From Cercis canadensis (lineage: Eukaryota; Streptophyta; Magnoliopsida; Fabales; Fabaceae), in contig QAOA01006662.1 of NCBI GenBank assembly GCA_003255065.1, positions 338,809 to 402,808 of the forward strand: a stretch of 64,000 bases of DNA. The letters are read 5' to 3'. The position numbers were made by a program, and so were the translations under genes. Positions 43,749-55,145 of the stretch are shown piece after piece. Within the stretch, counting starts at the first letter, position 1, and each line of letters opens with the position of its first letter. The notes under the pieces were generated by a model. The model saw only the letters and a program-made list of their open reading frames with translations, ran no database searches and had not been told where the DNA came from.

Positions 43749-45048
43749 TGATAATCACACTTTGTATGTAATAATTATCCCTCATTTCTAGCTTCTTAAA
43801 TATCTTTTAATGCTTAATTGAGTGGGCTTGGCCTTATTTCATAAATTTGGGTTCATATTGAGCTTAATTATTTTCTTTAGCATTATTAGGTTTTTGACAC
43901 TATTCTGTATTTCGAGTATATCTTTAGTTCTGAATGTCTAACATTTGTGAATCTTACCTTTTAAGAAAGCTAAGAGAATTGCCTACAACTTTCATTCAGA
44001 CCTCCAAGGCCAATTCATACGTTTAATGGGTTAAATTTGACCCAAAATTCAGAATCGAGATCCTGGAACTGGGATTAGACATTTGTGAAGAGATTTGGGC
44101 TTAACTTCCTCATTTTAGATCCAATAAGGCCTAAATTGGGACCCATTTAAAGCTGAGGTTCATAGGTTTAAACTCAACCTAAGGGTAATTTGGGTGTGCA
44201 TTGTAATTACGATTTATAATTAGGTTAAAGGGAGGTAACATTTTTATTCATTCTGATTATTCTAGTTTTAGACAGTTTTTCTTCCTTCTCTTGTAAATTT
44301 TGGAGCTCACTGAACTATGGCTTTCTTCCTTAATTGGAGCTTGGATTTCATGACCATAGAGGAATAGAATACTTGTAACCTAACTAAGACTCCTAAATTA
44401 ATCGGTTGGATTTTAAGATTCTGCACTTAATTGGATTAAACTTAATGCAATTATGTCTTCTTTAGATTTCTGTCTTGCTTTAGTTTTTGTATGGATTCAT
44501 GGAGATCTTTGTGATTTATATGGATTTTGAAGTAGGAAATAGAATTTAGATTGATTAATCTTTAATCTGTGGTCATAATTCAGAGAAGCTATGTTATGCT
44601 AATTGATGTTCGATTATTAGATTTATCCACTAATTTTTAGTCTTTGTGATTGCAAGATTAGTGATTGCATGAGGTTAATCAAATCCTAAGTGATAACTCA
44701 GTATGAACAATTAGTCATAATTAGAGATTTTAATTGTGATTAAACTCAATTAGCAATGTTGTGCATTAGGACTTGATTACTCATGTTAATCTAGGATGAA
44801 CTAAACCGGTTATTGATGGATGTCTAACTAGGTTACGTTTTTAGTTAATCAAATTAATCATTGTTCAATTCTGTATTTTTACAATTTAGAAATATAGATT
44901 TTGTTTCAAAAAAATCCCTTGTTCTTGAACTTAAAATTATTAATTATACGTTGTTTTCTCTGAGAGAGACAACTTGGATTATGTCTTCTATTGCATTCTA
45001 ATTAGGGGATTCACTTTAATTTAATTGGATTAGCGATAAGTCCAATCA
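43749..45048 (+). repeat. Solo LTR with TSD TTTTT
   Basis: It runs TGATAATCACAC...GTCCAATCA, 1300 bp, flanked by TTTTT at 43744-43748 and 45049-45053. Removing it rejoins the Tat/Ogre LTR (AAAGATTAG to CGAAAGAAAACTTGGAGTCG), which matches 11380-11410. Its first 230 bases match the fragment at 1-229. Superfamily unknown; probably gypsy. Confidence 0.85.
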
Positions 45049-46269
45049 TTTTTCGAAAGAAAACTTGGAGTCGCCACCAATTGTATTAAAAATCGGAGAA
45101 CAATTGAAAAACCCATTTAATTTTCAAAATTTGGTATACAAACCAGAGAGAATTTTGGAGTCTAATTGTGTGTAGAAAAGGTGTTAGGTATCCTATAACA
45201 CCCGTCTAAAATACGGTTACATGAAATTAATTGTGCAAATTAAGTCATGACCAAATTGTATTTATTTTACCCCGATAAATAAAAACAAAAGAAAAATTAG
45301 TGATTATTTAAATTTGGACGTGATTCATCACACTCAAATGTCTATGTACCTTAATTAGGGATCAAAGTCTGCGTAGTTCGTAAGACGGTTCAAAAACTTA
45401 AAGGAAAAATTCATTTTCGAAAACCAAATTCAAAACAAATGTTCATTTCATTTTTTTTCATTTTTATTTTTTTCTTTGCTTTAATCATAAAAATAAACTA
45501 AATAAATAGGCATCCAACCAATATAAATTGTGAATAATTATAAATATGTTATGCATGAATCTACTCGCATCTTAAATCCTTCCAATTTGTTCTTATATTT
45601 CTCGGTTCCCAAAGTGGCGCTTATCCTTACTTCTGGTGAATAGGAGAGTCACCCATATGGGGGATAACTCACCCCTACCATTTCCTTGATAAGTAAGAGG
45701 CCTATGGATACTAAGCGAACAATCACATTCCTAAATGCTATGTAAATGTATGATTTTAAGTATTACAACACTTGTCCCTGTCTAATAGGAGAGAGGTACA
45801 TAATCAAAAAATGTAATCAAACTAAACAAAAGCTCTCACAGCCTCTGAATTGCCTTAGGGTTTTGCTAATAGCTTAAGGGTTGTGACTTCCTCTCACATA
45901 GAACACACATTAGTTGGCTCAAAATAAGAAATGAAATGTCATATATTCATAAGAAATTGAGTAGCTACAATACATCACAATAAATGACAAGATAATGCAA
46001 TAAACATGTCAACTTATAGTGAAAAAGTATACAATATTAAAGCATATGTGACAGCCATTAACAGTCAAAATAAAATCATAAAAATGACATGCAAAGTAAT
46101 GCAACAAAATTTAGTTAAACATGTCAATCAACATACACTCTTAATTAGTATGCAAATGGTTCTAAAAATGAAAAAATGATAACAAGCAAACACAAAGCAA
46201 AATAAAGAAAAACATAACATCAAAGACAGAAAACAAAACTTAAAACAGGGAAAATTTGTAAAGAAATTT

Positions 46270-46860
46270 GGGAATGCATGTCAATGCAATTTGACCCCAA
46301 AATTTTATATACCATAGAAAAACATCTTATAGTTCTAAATGATCAAAATTATACAAAAATGAGCTCCTTAACTCAAGTTATGGCCAAAACATAGAACAAA
46401 GCCAAAATCAATTAACAATTTCACAGTACAATTAAAACAGTAATTTTCAAATTAAACTTGAGAGCAAATAAGATATGAAAAAAAAAATATATAATTTATA
46501 CACATGCAAGATACACATCTTAAAGTTCTATTAAGATAAGACTTATGTCATTTTGGGTTGTAAAACTGAAGTTATGGTCAAAAGACTGACCACTGCCAGT
46601 GTTGGACTGACAATTTCTCAGTACAGTTACAACAGTCATTTTCAAATTAAAACTGGGAGTAAATGAGACATACAAAAAATATGACATTTATACACATGCA
46701 AGATAAGCATATTAGGATTTTAACAAGATAAGAATCATACCATTTAAGGTTGTAAAACTGAAATTATGATCAAAAGACCGACCATTGCTGGTGTTAGACT
46801 GACAGGTCCGAGAATGACCATTTAGAAACCAAATTTGATAACTACTATTGCAATTGATTA
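46270..46860. repeat. ~191-bp tandem repeat, about three copies, in the Tat/Ogre B LTR
   Basis: Anchors CTTATAGTTCTAA (46326), CTTAAAGTTCTAT (46519) and TATTAGGATTTTAAC (46710) give periods of 193 and 191. Units share a TTTATACACATGCAAGATA block and AACTGGGAG/AAACTTGAGAG, corresponding to the repeat at 12735-13460. Confidence 0.8.
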
Positions 46861-46878
46861 ATTTGATTTTAAACATGA

Positions 46879-47087
46879 CAAAAGTCAAAAGATTAAAACT
46901 AAAATACAAAGTTTTCAAGAAAGGTCAAGCATCATTTATTTTTAATCAAAAACCTTAAAACACATTTAAGAAAAAAAAAAAANCAAAAGTCAAAAGATTA
47001 AAACTAAAATACAAAGTTTTCAAGAAAGGTCAAGCATCATTTATTTTTAATCAAAAACCTTAAAACACATTTAAGAAAAAAAAAAAA
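46879..47087. repeat. 104-bp exact duplication around a single N (probable assembly join)
   Basis: Bases 46879-46982 and 46984-47087 are the same sequence, each ending in an A-run, separated by an N at 46983. Such a pattern is expected when overlapping contig ends are placed side by side. Confidence 0.9.
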
Positions 47088-48538
47088 GGCAAAACAAACA
47101 AAATTCTCAAAAAAGAACTTCACAAGAAGCATGTTCACTCTAACAAGACATGACAAATGGTACCAAAATAATAATAGGGCAGCAAATATGTAAAACCTAC
47201 AATACTATCAACTAAGACCATGCTAAAAAAAATCAACCCTAAACAAAAATTATGTCATATGGTAAAAACAAGTAAAACAACAATAAACTAAGTATTGAAC
47301 CACAATCAAAATAGAAACTAAACATAATCTCTTTAAACCAAAATATCATGAGGATATTTAAGAGAGGAGAAAAATAACAAAAATCAAAATAAAACTCATG
47401 GAATTAAAATGAAATAGAGACATTCAAGAGGGAAACAAAAAGAAACATACATTTGACATTGATTCAAACAAAAACCCACAAGAGAATGACAAAAAATAAA
47501 GATAAGAGTGAATGTTACCTAGTGTTCTTCAAAAAAAAAAGATTATTCCTTGCTCAAAAGTGTAGAACCAAATTCCAAGAAGCTCAAATCACTATTGGTT
47601 TTTTTTATTTTTTTTCTCTAAGAATATCAAGAACAATCAAGAACTCTCAACTTTTCTCTCAACTTCCATCTCTTTGATATATATTTTCAAGTTCTCTCTC
47701 TTCCTTCTTGTTTTCACCTTAAGAGCATATTATGAGACTCCCTCCTCTTTTCTTTCCTAAATGCAATCATCTCTCTCAACTTGGAGAGCAAGTTAATGGT
47801 AGTTTGGTTCTTTCATACTTCTTTTGTGCATTTCTCTTACTTTCCTTTAACAGGCGTGTGAAAAATCAAATAATTTTTGTTCAAAATGCCCTAATCAAAT
47901 TGTACACTTCAACCCCTCTAATTTATATTTTTTTCATGTAAAAATAAGGTTAAAAAGCTCTCATTAACAATTTTTCCAAAATAGTATTGCACAAGCAATT
48001 TCCATGAAGCTTCCTTGAGGTTACATCTTTTCACTTATGCTTGGAAAAATTCTTTATATTTTAGCTGACCTCCTTTCAAATTTTTAACAAACTTATTTGA
48101 TTTTTTTTAAAAAAAATAAAAATCACAAAATCTTATTGGGCCAAATTAGGTCAAAATGAGTCCAAAGAGCTCAACCTTAGACCTAAGTTGATCCAATTGG
48201 TCCCAAATTAAATCTCAAACAAATTAAATAGTCCAATAAACATATATAATTTATTTAGACCAAAAATATTAGAAAAACAAACAAATTAGGTGGGCCTAAA
48301 GGTCCCCAAACTAGGGTATTAACATGATATGTCAAGTTCAAAACATGAGTTTTGACCCAAAATCACTAAAAAACCAAAAAATTATAATTTTTATGTCCAA
48401 ATAAAATATTTAAAATAAATCAAATTAGTCAAAAGGCTCCAAACTCAAATTTATAGAAAACGGGCCAAAGAGTTTTCTAACTTATATTAAAATGAAGTGG
48501 GTCAATGCTCAAAAACTAAAACTTTGATTCAAAACTAT

Positions 48539-50027
48539 GACAAATATATGTATGCTTTGGTGAGAGCTTTGGAGACTTTGCAACAATACCTCCTAAAGAA
48601 ATTTGTAATCCATATCGATCATGAATCCTTGAAGCACCTAAAAGAACAAGGCAAGTTGCAAAAGAGGCATGCCAAATGGGTGGAGTTCATAGAATCATTT
48701 CCTTACATATCAAGTATAAGCAAGGTAAGAAAAATGTGAGGATCGATGATTTGTCTCGGAGGTATACCTTTCTCTCTACCCTTGATGCAAAATTTTTAGG
48801 TTTTGAATATATAAAGGACTTGTATGTTAATAACATTGACTTTGCCAATGTCTTTAATGCATGTGAGAATGTAGCTTTTGGAATATTCTATAGGCATGAG
48901 AAATTTTTGTTTAAAGAGAACAAATTATGTGTGCCTATCAATTCCTTAAAGGAATTGCTTGTTAGAGAATCACATGAGGGAGGTTTAATGAGATATTTTG
49001 GCATTAGAAAGACTTTAGATATTCTGAATGAACATTTCTTTTGGCCTCACATGAAGAGATATATTAAAAGATTATATGAAAAATGTTTTACTTATAAGCA
49101 AGTTAAGTCTAAAGTCTTACTTCATGGATTGTACACTCCTTTATCTATTCCTAATCACCCTTGGATTGACATTTCTATGGACTTTATTTTGGGTTTGCCT
49201 AGGACAAAGAGAGGAAAGGATTATGTATTTGTTGTTATTGATAGGTTCTCTAAGATGACATATTTCATCCCATGTCACAAGACCAATGATGCCACGAATA
49301 TAGCCAAGTTGTTCTTCAAGGAGGTTGTGAGACTTCATGACATGCCAAAGAGCATAGTTTCGGATAGGGATGCTAAGTTCTTGAGCTACTTTTGAAAGAC
49401 TTTGTGAGGCAATTTAGGCTCCAAGCTATTATTTTCTACCATTTGTCATCCGCAAACCAAAGTAGTCAATAGAACTCTCTCTACTTTACTACGTGCTATC
49501 ATTAAAAGAAACTTAAAAAGTTAGGAAGAGTGTTTGTCACATGTTGAGTTTGCTAATAATAGAACTATTCATTCAACTACTAAGTTCTCACCATTTGAAG
49601 TTGTCTATGGTTTAATCCACTAACTCCTTTAGATTTATTACCTTTACCTGTTAATGAGTATGCTAGCTTAGATGGTAAGAAAAAAGTGAATTTGTGAAGC
49701 AATTGTATGACAAAACACAATAACACATAGAGAAAATAACTGAGCAACATGCTACCCATGTCAACAAAGGACGTAAGAAAATGGTTTTTCAACCAGGAGA
49801 GTAGGTTTGGGTGCATATGAGAAAGGAGAGGTTCCCAGCTCAAAGGCTTCCAAGTTGCTACCAAGAAGCGATGAACAATTTCAAGTGGTAGCTAGGCTTA
49901 ATGAGAATGCCTACTAGTTGGATCATCCCGGTGAGTATAATCTGAGTGCCACCTTCAAGGTTTCTGACTTGTTCATTTTTTACGTAGGTACAAATTTGAG
50001 ATCGAATCCTTTTCAAGAAGGGGAGAA
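48539..50027 (+). pseudogene. Gypsy RNase H end and integrase (broken)
   Basis: RNase H block: [20 protein letters not shown] then a [15 protein letters not shown] block. Integrase: zinc-binding [30 protein letters not shown]; core [55 protein letters not shown] stop at 49395 ends the long frame. The rest ([18 protein letters not shown], [24 protein letters not shown] and the C-terminal VFQPGE-VWVHMRKERF) continues with frameshifts to 50020. The first two catalytic Asp residues are present. The frame ends at the polypurine tract. Confidence 0.85.
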
Positions 50028-50910
50028 TGATGAGAATTAAGACAAGATTACTGTAAGTGACCTTTTGCACATCAAGACTACTCTAAGTGACTCTTTGCAC
50101 ATTCGTAGAGGTCCGATCACTCGAGCTCGAGCCAAGATGATGCAAGAGAGCTTGAATGGCTTCATAGCAAAGGTTTGGACCCAAAACATAAGCCAAGAAG
50201 CAAGGAATGAAGATTGGGGATGTTTATGCTCAATTGAAGCATTGGAGGGCTTATTTAGCGAAGAAGGATAGCTTTCAGGCGCTCTAGTGCCCTTTTCCTA
50301 ACACCCCAGCACTCCAAAGTAGTTGAGAAACCCTTGTCGTAAAGTGAGGGCGCCCTAGCACTTGTTATCTAGGGCCCCAGCGCCTAACACTTTTCCTCAT
50401 GCGCATGTTTTTGTGCTGTTTCTTAGTTAGTTTGGGCTTATTTTAATGACAATTAACCTAAGATATTTTTCCCTTTTAGTATTGGATTTGTATTAGGAAT
50501 TTATATATTATTTTTTGGGTTAGGCCCATTTATCCAATTAAGTTAATTAGGCTTTGTTTTGTTTAAAGGAATGTCATTCCCCTTGTGATGGTCAGAATTC
50601 ATAATTTAGTAAAAAGTTAAGAGGTTTTCTCCTTCTTGGTTCATTGAAGAATTTTTAGAACTTATCAAGAACTCTAGGTTTTTGTGGCGTTCTCCTGACT
50701 TATCACTCTTCCCCAATCTCTCCCCTAATCTCCATCTAGAGTGTGGCGCCTAAATTCTTTATACCTTTGGTTCTCACCTCCATAGGGTGATGGGCCTAGG
50801 TCTTTAATTTGCGTTTATTGAATTAAGAACTTTGATTGGAAGATTCTCGGGTTACTCGAATCTCTACCAAAAATGTGTTGGGTCTCTGGCAATCCTAGAG
50901 GTTTGCATCA
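50028..50910 (+). repeat. 3' LTR of the plus-strand gypsy element
   Basis: It starts TGATGAGAATTAAGAC right after the polypurine tract and ends GGTTTGCATCA, 883 bp. It corresponds to the 877-bp LTR at 58752-59628. The pol frame continues into it: GPITRARAKMMQESLNGFIA is encoded at about 50107-50165. A GCGCC-rich island lies at 50271-50402. Confidence 0.88.
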
Positions 50911-51466
50911 ACAATGGGGTTGGTCTCTCTTTAAAGTAAAACAAACCTAATTAACCTAATTGGGTAAAAAAAGCCTAACCCAAATAAAATACTCAAACTC
51001 CTAAAACAAGTCCAATGTCAAAAGGGGAAAATAACATAGGTTTAATAACATATAATTAAGACCCAAATTGGCGAATAACACGAAACCCAACACGAAAGAA
51101 AGGCCAAAATGCGTGTAGCAGAAAATGCTCCAGGCTCTGTGGCACTGGCTCGTGACTGGGCGGGCGCTACGGTGCTCTTCTTGTGGGACTCCAGTGCTCT
51201 TCAACTGCTGCTTTGGTGCCTATGCGCTTGTGGAAGGCATTGGGGCACCTGAATTCTGCCCTCTTTCAATACTTGTGTCTTCCAAAACCCGAATGAAGCA
51301 CACAATCCCCTATTCTTTATTCCTTGCTTCTTGGCCTGTGATTTGAGTCCAAATCTTCTCTATGAAACCGCTTAACCTCTCTTGCATTCTCTTAACTCAA
51401 GCTCTTGTGATTGGACCTCCATGTATGTGCAAAGGATCACTTAGAGTCTTGTGATGATTCTCATCA
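50911..51466 (-). repeat. Truncated 3' LTR of the minus-strand gypsy element
   Basis: On the minus strand it starts TGATGAGAATCATCACAAG at 51466, next to the polypurine tract, and matches 59628 downward. It is cut at 50911, where the plus-strand LTR of a sister element ends. It carries a CpG-rich island at 51121-51262 and a TTAACCTAATTGGG block shared with 59098-59115. Confidence 0.85.
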
Positions 51467-52998
51467 TTCCCTCTCTCTTAGAAATGATTCATCCTCGAAT
51501 CATCACCTACATCAAAAGGAGAGAGATAAAAAACATTACAAGTGGCACTAACATTATACTCACTAGGAAGCTCTGATTTATAAGTGTTGTCGTTGATTCT
51601 TGCCACTACTTGGAAAAAACCATCTTCCCTTGGGAGCAATTTAGAGCGTCTCTGAACCAAGAACCTCTCCTTGCACATGTACACCCACACCCAATCTCCA
51701 GGTTCGAAGACCACTATCTTATGCCCTTTGTTGGCTTAAGTTACATATTGATGGGTCCTATTCTCTATATGTTGCCTCACTTTTTCATTTAATTGCTTGA
51801 CATACTCGGCCTTCTTCTTGACATCCAAACTAGCACACTCATTAATAGGCAAAGGGGATAAATCTAAGGGAGTCAAAGGATTAAACCCATAAGCAATTTC
51901 AAAAGGAAACAAATTAGTAGCCGAATAGATAGTCCTATTATAAGAAAATTCTACATGACGCAAGCATTATTCCCAAGTTTTTAAGTTCTTTTGAATGATT
52001 GCACGCAATAAAGTAGATAAAGTCCTATATACTACTTTTGTTTGATCATCAGTTTGTGGGTGACATGTGATAGAAAACAAGAGTTTAGTATCTAACTTAC
52101 CCCTCAAGGTCTTCCAAAAGTAGCTAAGGAACTTGGCATCTTGGTCCGAGACTATGCTCCTCCGCATGCCATGCAATCATACCACCTCCTTAAAGAACAA
52201 ATCCGCTATGTTTGTTGCGTCGTCCATCTTATGGCACGGGATAAAGTGTGTCATCTTTAAGAACATGTCCACAACAACAAACACATAGTCCTTTCCCCTT
52301 TTTGACCTAGGTAAACCTAACACAAAGTCCATGGAAATGTCAACCCAAGGGTTATTAGGGATAGGTAAGGGAGTGTACAAACCATGAGGTAAACCTTTAG
52401 ACTTAGCTGGCTTACAAGTAATACATCTCTCACATAACCTTTCAACGTCTCTCTTTATATGAGACCATAAGAAATGCTCATTCAAAATATCTAAAATTTT
52501 TCTAATGCCAAAATGGCCCATTAGACCTTCCCCATGTGATTATGTCACAAGCAATTCTCTTAAGGAACTAGCAAGCACACATAATTTATTCTCTCTAAAT
52601 AAAAATCCATCATGCCTATAAAATTTTCCCAAAGCAACATTCTCACATGCATTAAAGACATTGACAAAATTAAGATCATTAACATACAATTCCTTTATAT
52701 ATTCAAAACCTAACAATTTCGCATAAAAAGTAGATAGAAGAGTATACCTTCGAGACAAAGCATTGGCCACCACATTTTCCTTACCTTGCTTATACTTGAT
52801 AATGTAAGGAAATGGCTCTATGAATTCTATCCATTTGGTGTGCCTCTTGTGCAACTTGTCTTGTTCTCTTAGGTGCCTTAAGGATTCATGATTTGTATGG
52901 ATTACAAATTCTTTTGGTAGGAGGTAGTGTTGCCAAGTCTCCAAGGCTCTCACCAAAACATACATCTATTTCTCATGGTTAGGGTAATTTAAGGCTGC
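51467..52998 (-). pseudogene. Gypsy RNase H (second half) and integrase
   Basis: Read 52998 to 51467: GAALNYPNHEK, stop, [56 protein letters not shown]; integrase zinc region [15 protein letters not shown]; core [71 protein letters not shown], then HVEFSYNRTIYSATNLFPFE and C-terminal VFEPGDWVWVYMCKERF with LPSEYNVSATCNVFYLSPFD. Breaks at about 52540, 52177, 51965 and 51730. Changes at DRD (DQD) and NGQTEVVNR (DDQTKVVYR) suggest it is inactive. Confidence 0.88.
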
Positions 52999-53003
52999 TC
53001 CAC

Positions 53004-54290
53004 TGACAGGTGCCGAACCGTACAAAATTATAATACTAATTGTAACTAACTTGTAGTATAGGATGCAACTAGTGTCGTCTCCCAAGGATTCACCAGAACA
53101 ACTAATCTACTAAGACTCAAGCATAAACAGAAATAGGGGGTTTTGTGTTGAATGCAGTATACTAAGAATTCAAAAAGCAGTAAACAGAATTGATCAAGTA
53201 AGAGAAAACGTAATCAACTCAAGTAGGCAACCAAACCCTAATCCGTCCTTGTTCACTAAAGATAACCTAGGTCTGATTTAATTCTTGGTTAAATATTACC
53301 TGGAACCCTTAATAGCAACACTTAGAATTCCTACTAATTACCAATCATGATTCAATTAATCTTGGAACTAAGAATCTAGGCAACCGCTCTATATCACTAA
53401 ATCCAGATTAATTTAACAACTGAATTGTCCAAGTTAACCATATATTAAAAACCTTTAACATATAATTAGCAGTTTGATTACTGTGATGAATCTAATCAAC
53501 CAATTTTAATTCATATAAAGCATGCATGCAATTAAAATATCATTCAATCACATGAACATGAGAAGAAGAAGATAATCAAACTATATAAAATAAAACTCGG
53601 ATTGAAGCACAGGAACTCTGGATTAGCATGTCTGAATCCTCTTGAATTGATTACAGAAGTACTTAGCCCTCCATGGAAGGCTTAAACACAAAGCCAAGGT
53701 CTAAACTCTAACTCAGGAACAGGAGGCAGCAGCTACTGATGGTAAATTCGTGATCTCCTTATTCTCAACAATCTTAAGAATAAATACTAGCTGGATGCCT
53801 CCTGTAGGTTTCCTAATTAAAAAATAAACCTAGTTTCCTAAAACTTTAAAGGTAAAAACGTGATTAAACCCAAGTGACATGTGTGTTAGCCCAAATAGCA
53901 GATGTTGGGCCAATAAATAGGTACTGGTCCAATAGGCAAGCCCGAGGAATGGAATAAGTCAATGTTGGGCGGATGCAAAAAGTCTGGACTGCTTGCGCGC
54001 GAATTTCAATTGTCCAGACGCGAGAATCAGCTTCTGGGCTCTTCATATGAAATGTATCATTTTCTGTCAGCTTTCCTACGAAACTAAAATCGTATAATCG
54101 GACATCTACAGCTCAAGATATAGTGAAAAATGTAAGTAGTGCCAGAAATCAACAATTATGTAATTAAAATCCAAAAACACCAACAAGTCCAAATCCACAA
54201 AATATGTCTATGGGCAATGGAAATCAGCAGAAACACATACTAAAAGTCTTAGTATAAGGGATACAAATAGTGTAAAATAATGTCTTATCA
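53004..54290 (-). repeat. Solo LTR nested in gypsy RNase H, perfect TSD
   Basis: On the minus strand it runs TGATAAGACATT...CACCTGTCA, 1287 bp, with GTGGA on both sides (plus strand TCCAC at 52999-53003 and 54291-54295). Removing it restores the RNase H reading from YFSEKLGG to GAALNY. No PBS or internal region is present. The end GGTTCGGCACCTGTCA and the GGGAGACGACAC block suggest a gypsy family; the start TGATAA is similar to the solo LTR at 43749. Confidence 0.9.
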
Positions 54291-54295
54291 TCCAC

Positions 54296-55145
54296 CAAGC
54301 TTCTCACTAAAGTATGTAAGAAGTTGTCCTTGTATCAACACGGCTCAAATGCCAATACTTGAGGCATCACACTCAATTTCGAAAGCTTTAGAAAAATCAG
54401 ATAAAGCAAGCAAATGGACACTAATTAACTTTTCTTTAATGAGATTGAAAGCCTTTTCTTGTTTCTCTTCTCATTTAAACCCTACATTTTTCTTTATAAC
54501 TTCAATTAAGGGGGCAACTAGAGTACTAAAGTCTTCCACAAACTTACTATAGAAGTTAACCAATCCATGAAAGTTCCTACCATCACTAACACTCTTAGAC
54601 ATTAGTCATTCCTTAATAACATTCACATTTTCCTCATCAACTTCTATTTTTCTAGCACTAACAATATACTTAAGAAACATAACTTGACTAGTACAAAAGG
54701 AACACTTTTTCAAATTAGCATACAATTTCTCTTCCCTTAACACATTTAGAACATTTTCCAAATGATCAAGGTGTTCATTCAAACTCTTGCTATAAATCAA
54801 GATATTATCAAAATAGACTACAACAAACCGACTAATGAAAGCTCGTAAAACATGGTTCATTAATCTCATAAAAGTGCTAGGGGCATTAGTCAAACCAAAA
54901 GGCATAACTAGTCATTCATACAAATCATATTTTATTTTAAAAGTGGTTTTCCATTCATCACCCTCTTTCAATCTAATTTGATGGTATCCACACTTAAGAT
55001 CAATCTTTGAAAATATACAAGAACCATGCAACTCATCTAACATGTCATCTAGTCTAGGAATAGGATAGCAATACTTTACAGTGATCTTGTTGATGACTCG
55101 ACAATCAACACACATTCTCCAACATACTTTACGGCGCATAGATTC
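54296..55145 (-). pseudogene. Gypsy reverse transcriptase and RNase H start (catalytic change)
   Basis: Read 55145 to 54296: [120 protein letters not shown]. The polymerase box YxDD reads YFDN, so the second catalytic Asp is Asn. After 54606 the thumb and RNase H continue with stops, to FSEKLGG at the solo LTR insertion. Confidence 0.88.

Larger units (their letters stand above)
36566..48538 (-). mobile_element. Tat/Ogre-type gypsy retrotransposon B with nested insertions
   Basis: Read from 48538: 5' LTR, PBS region, leader, and an ORF1 with a DUF7745-like region. It stops within ORF1 at 36566, where an Athila-like fragment begins. A PIF/Harbinger-like transposon (37037-42544) splits ORF1 and a solo LTR (43749-45048) splits the 5' LTR. 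Both are therefore younger. The 5' end of the LTR is cut by a gypsy fragment at 48539. Confidence 0.85.
43684..48538 (-). repeat. 5' LTR of Tat/Ogre element B (interrupted)
   Basis: The inner end at 43684 reads GTTATGGCA on the minus strand. The outer part is homologous to 34180-34640 but lacks about the first 100 bases, where a gypsy fragment begins at 48539. Without the 1.3-kb solo LTR inside it, the length is about 3.55 kb, matching the LTR of element A. It includes about three 191-bp tandem repeats (46270-46860), a duplication around an N at 46983, and several A-runs. No gene seen. Confidence 0.8.
48539..50910 (+). mobile_element. Ty3/gypsy element, 5' truncated, with complete 3' LTR
   Basis: It contains part of RNase H, integrase, a polypurine tract (AGAAGGGGAGAA ending at 50027) and a complete 3' LTR (50028-50910). 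Everything upstream of RNase H is missing at the junction with the Tat/Ogre LTR. It is the same family as the minus-strand element at 50911-59628 (nearly block-for-block protein match). Confidence 0.85.
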
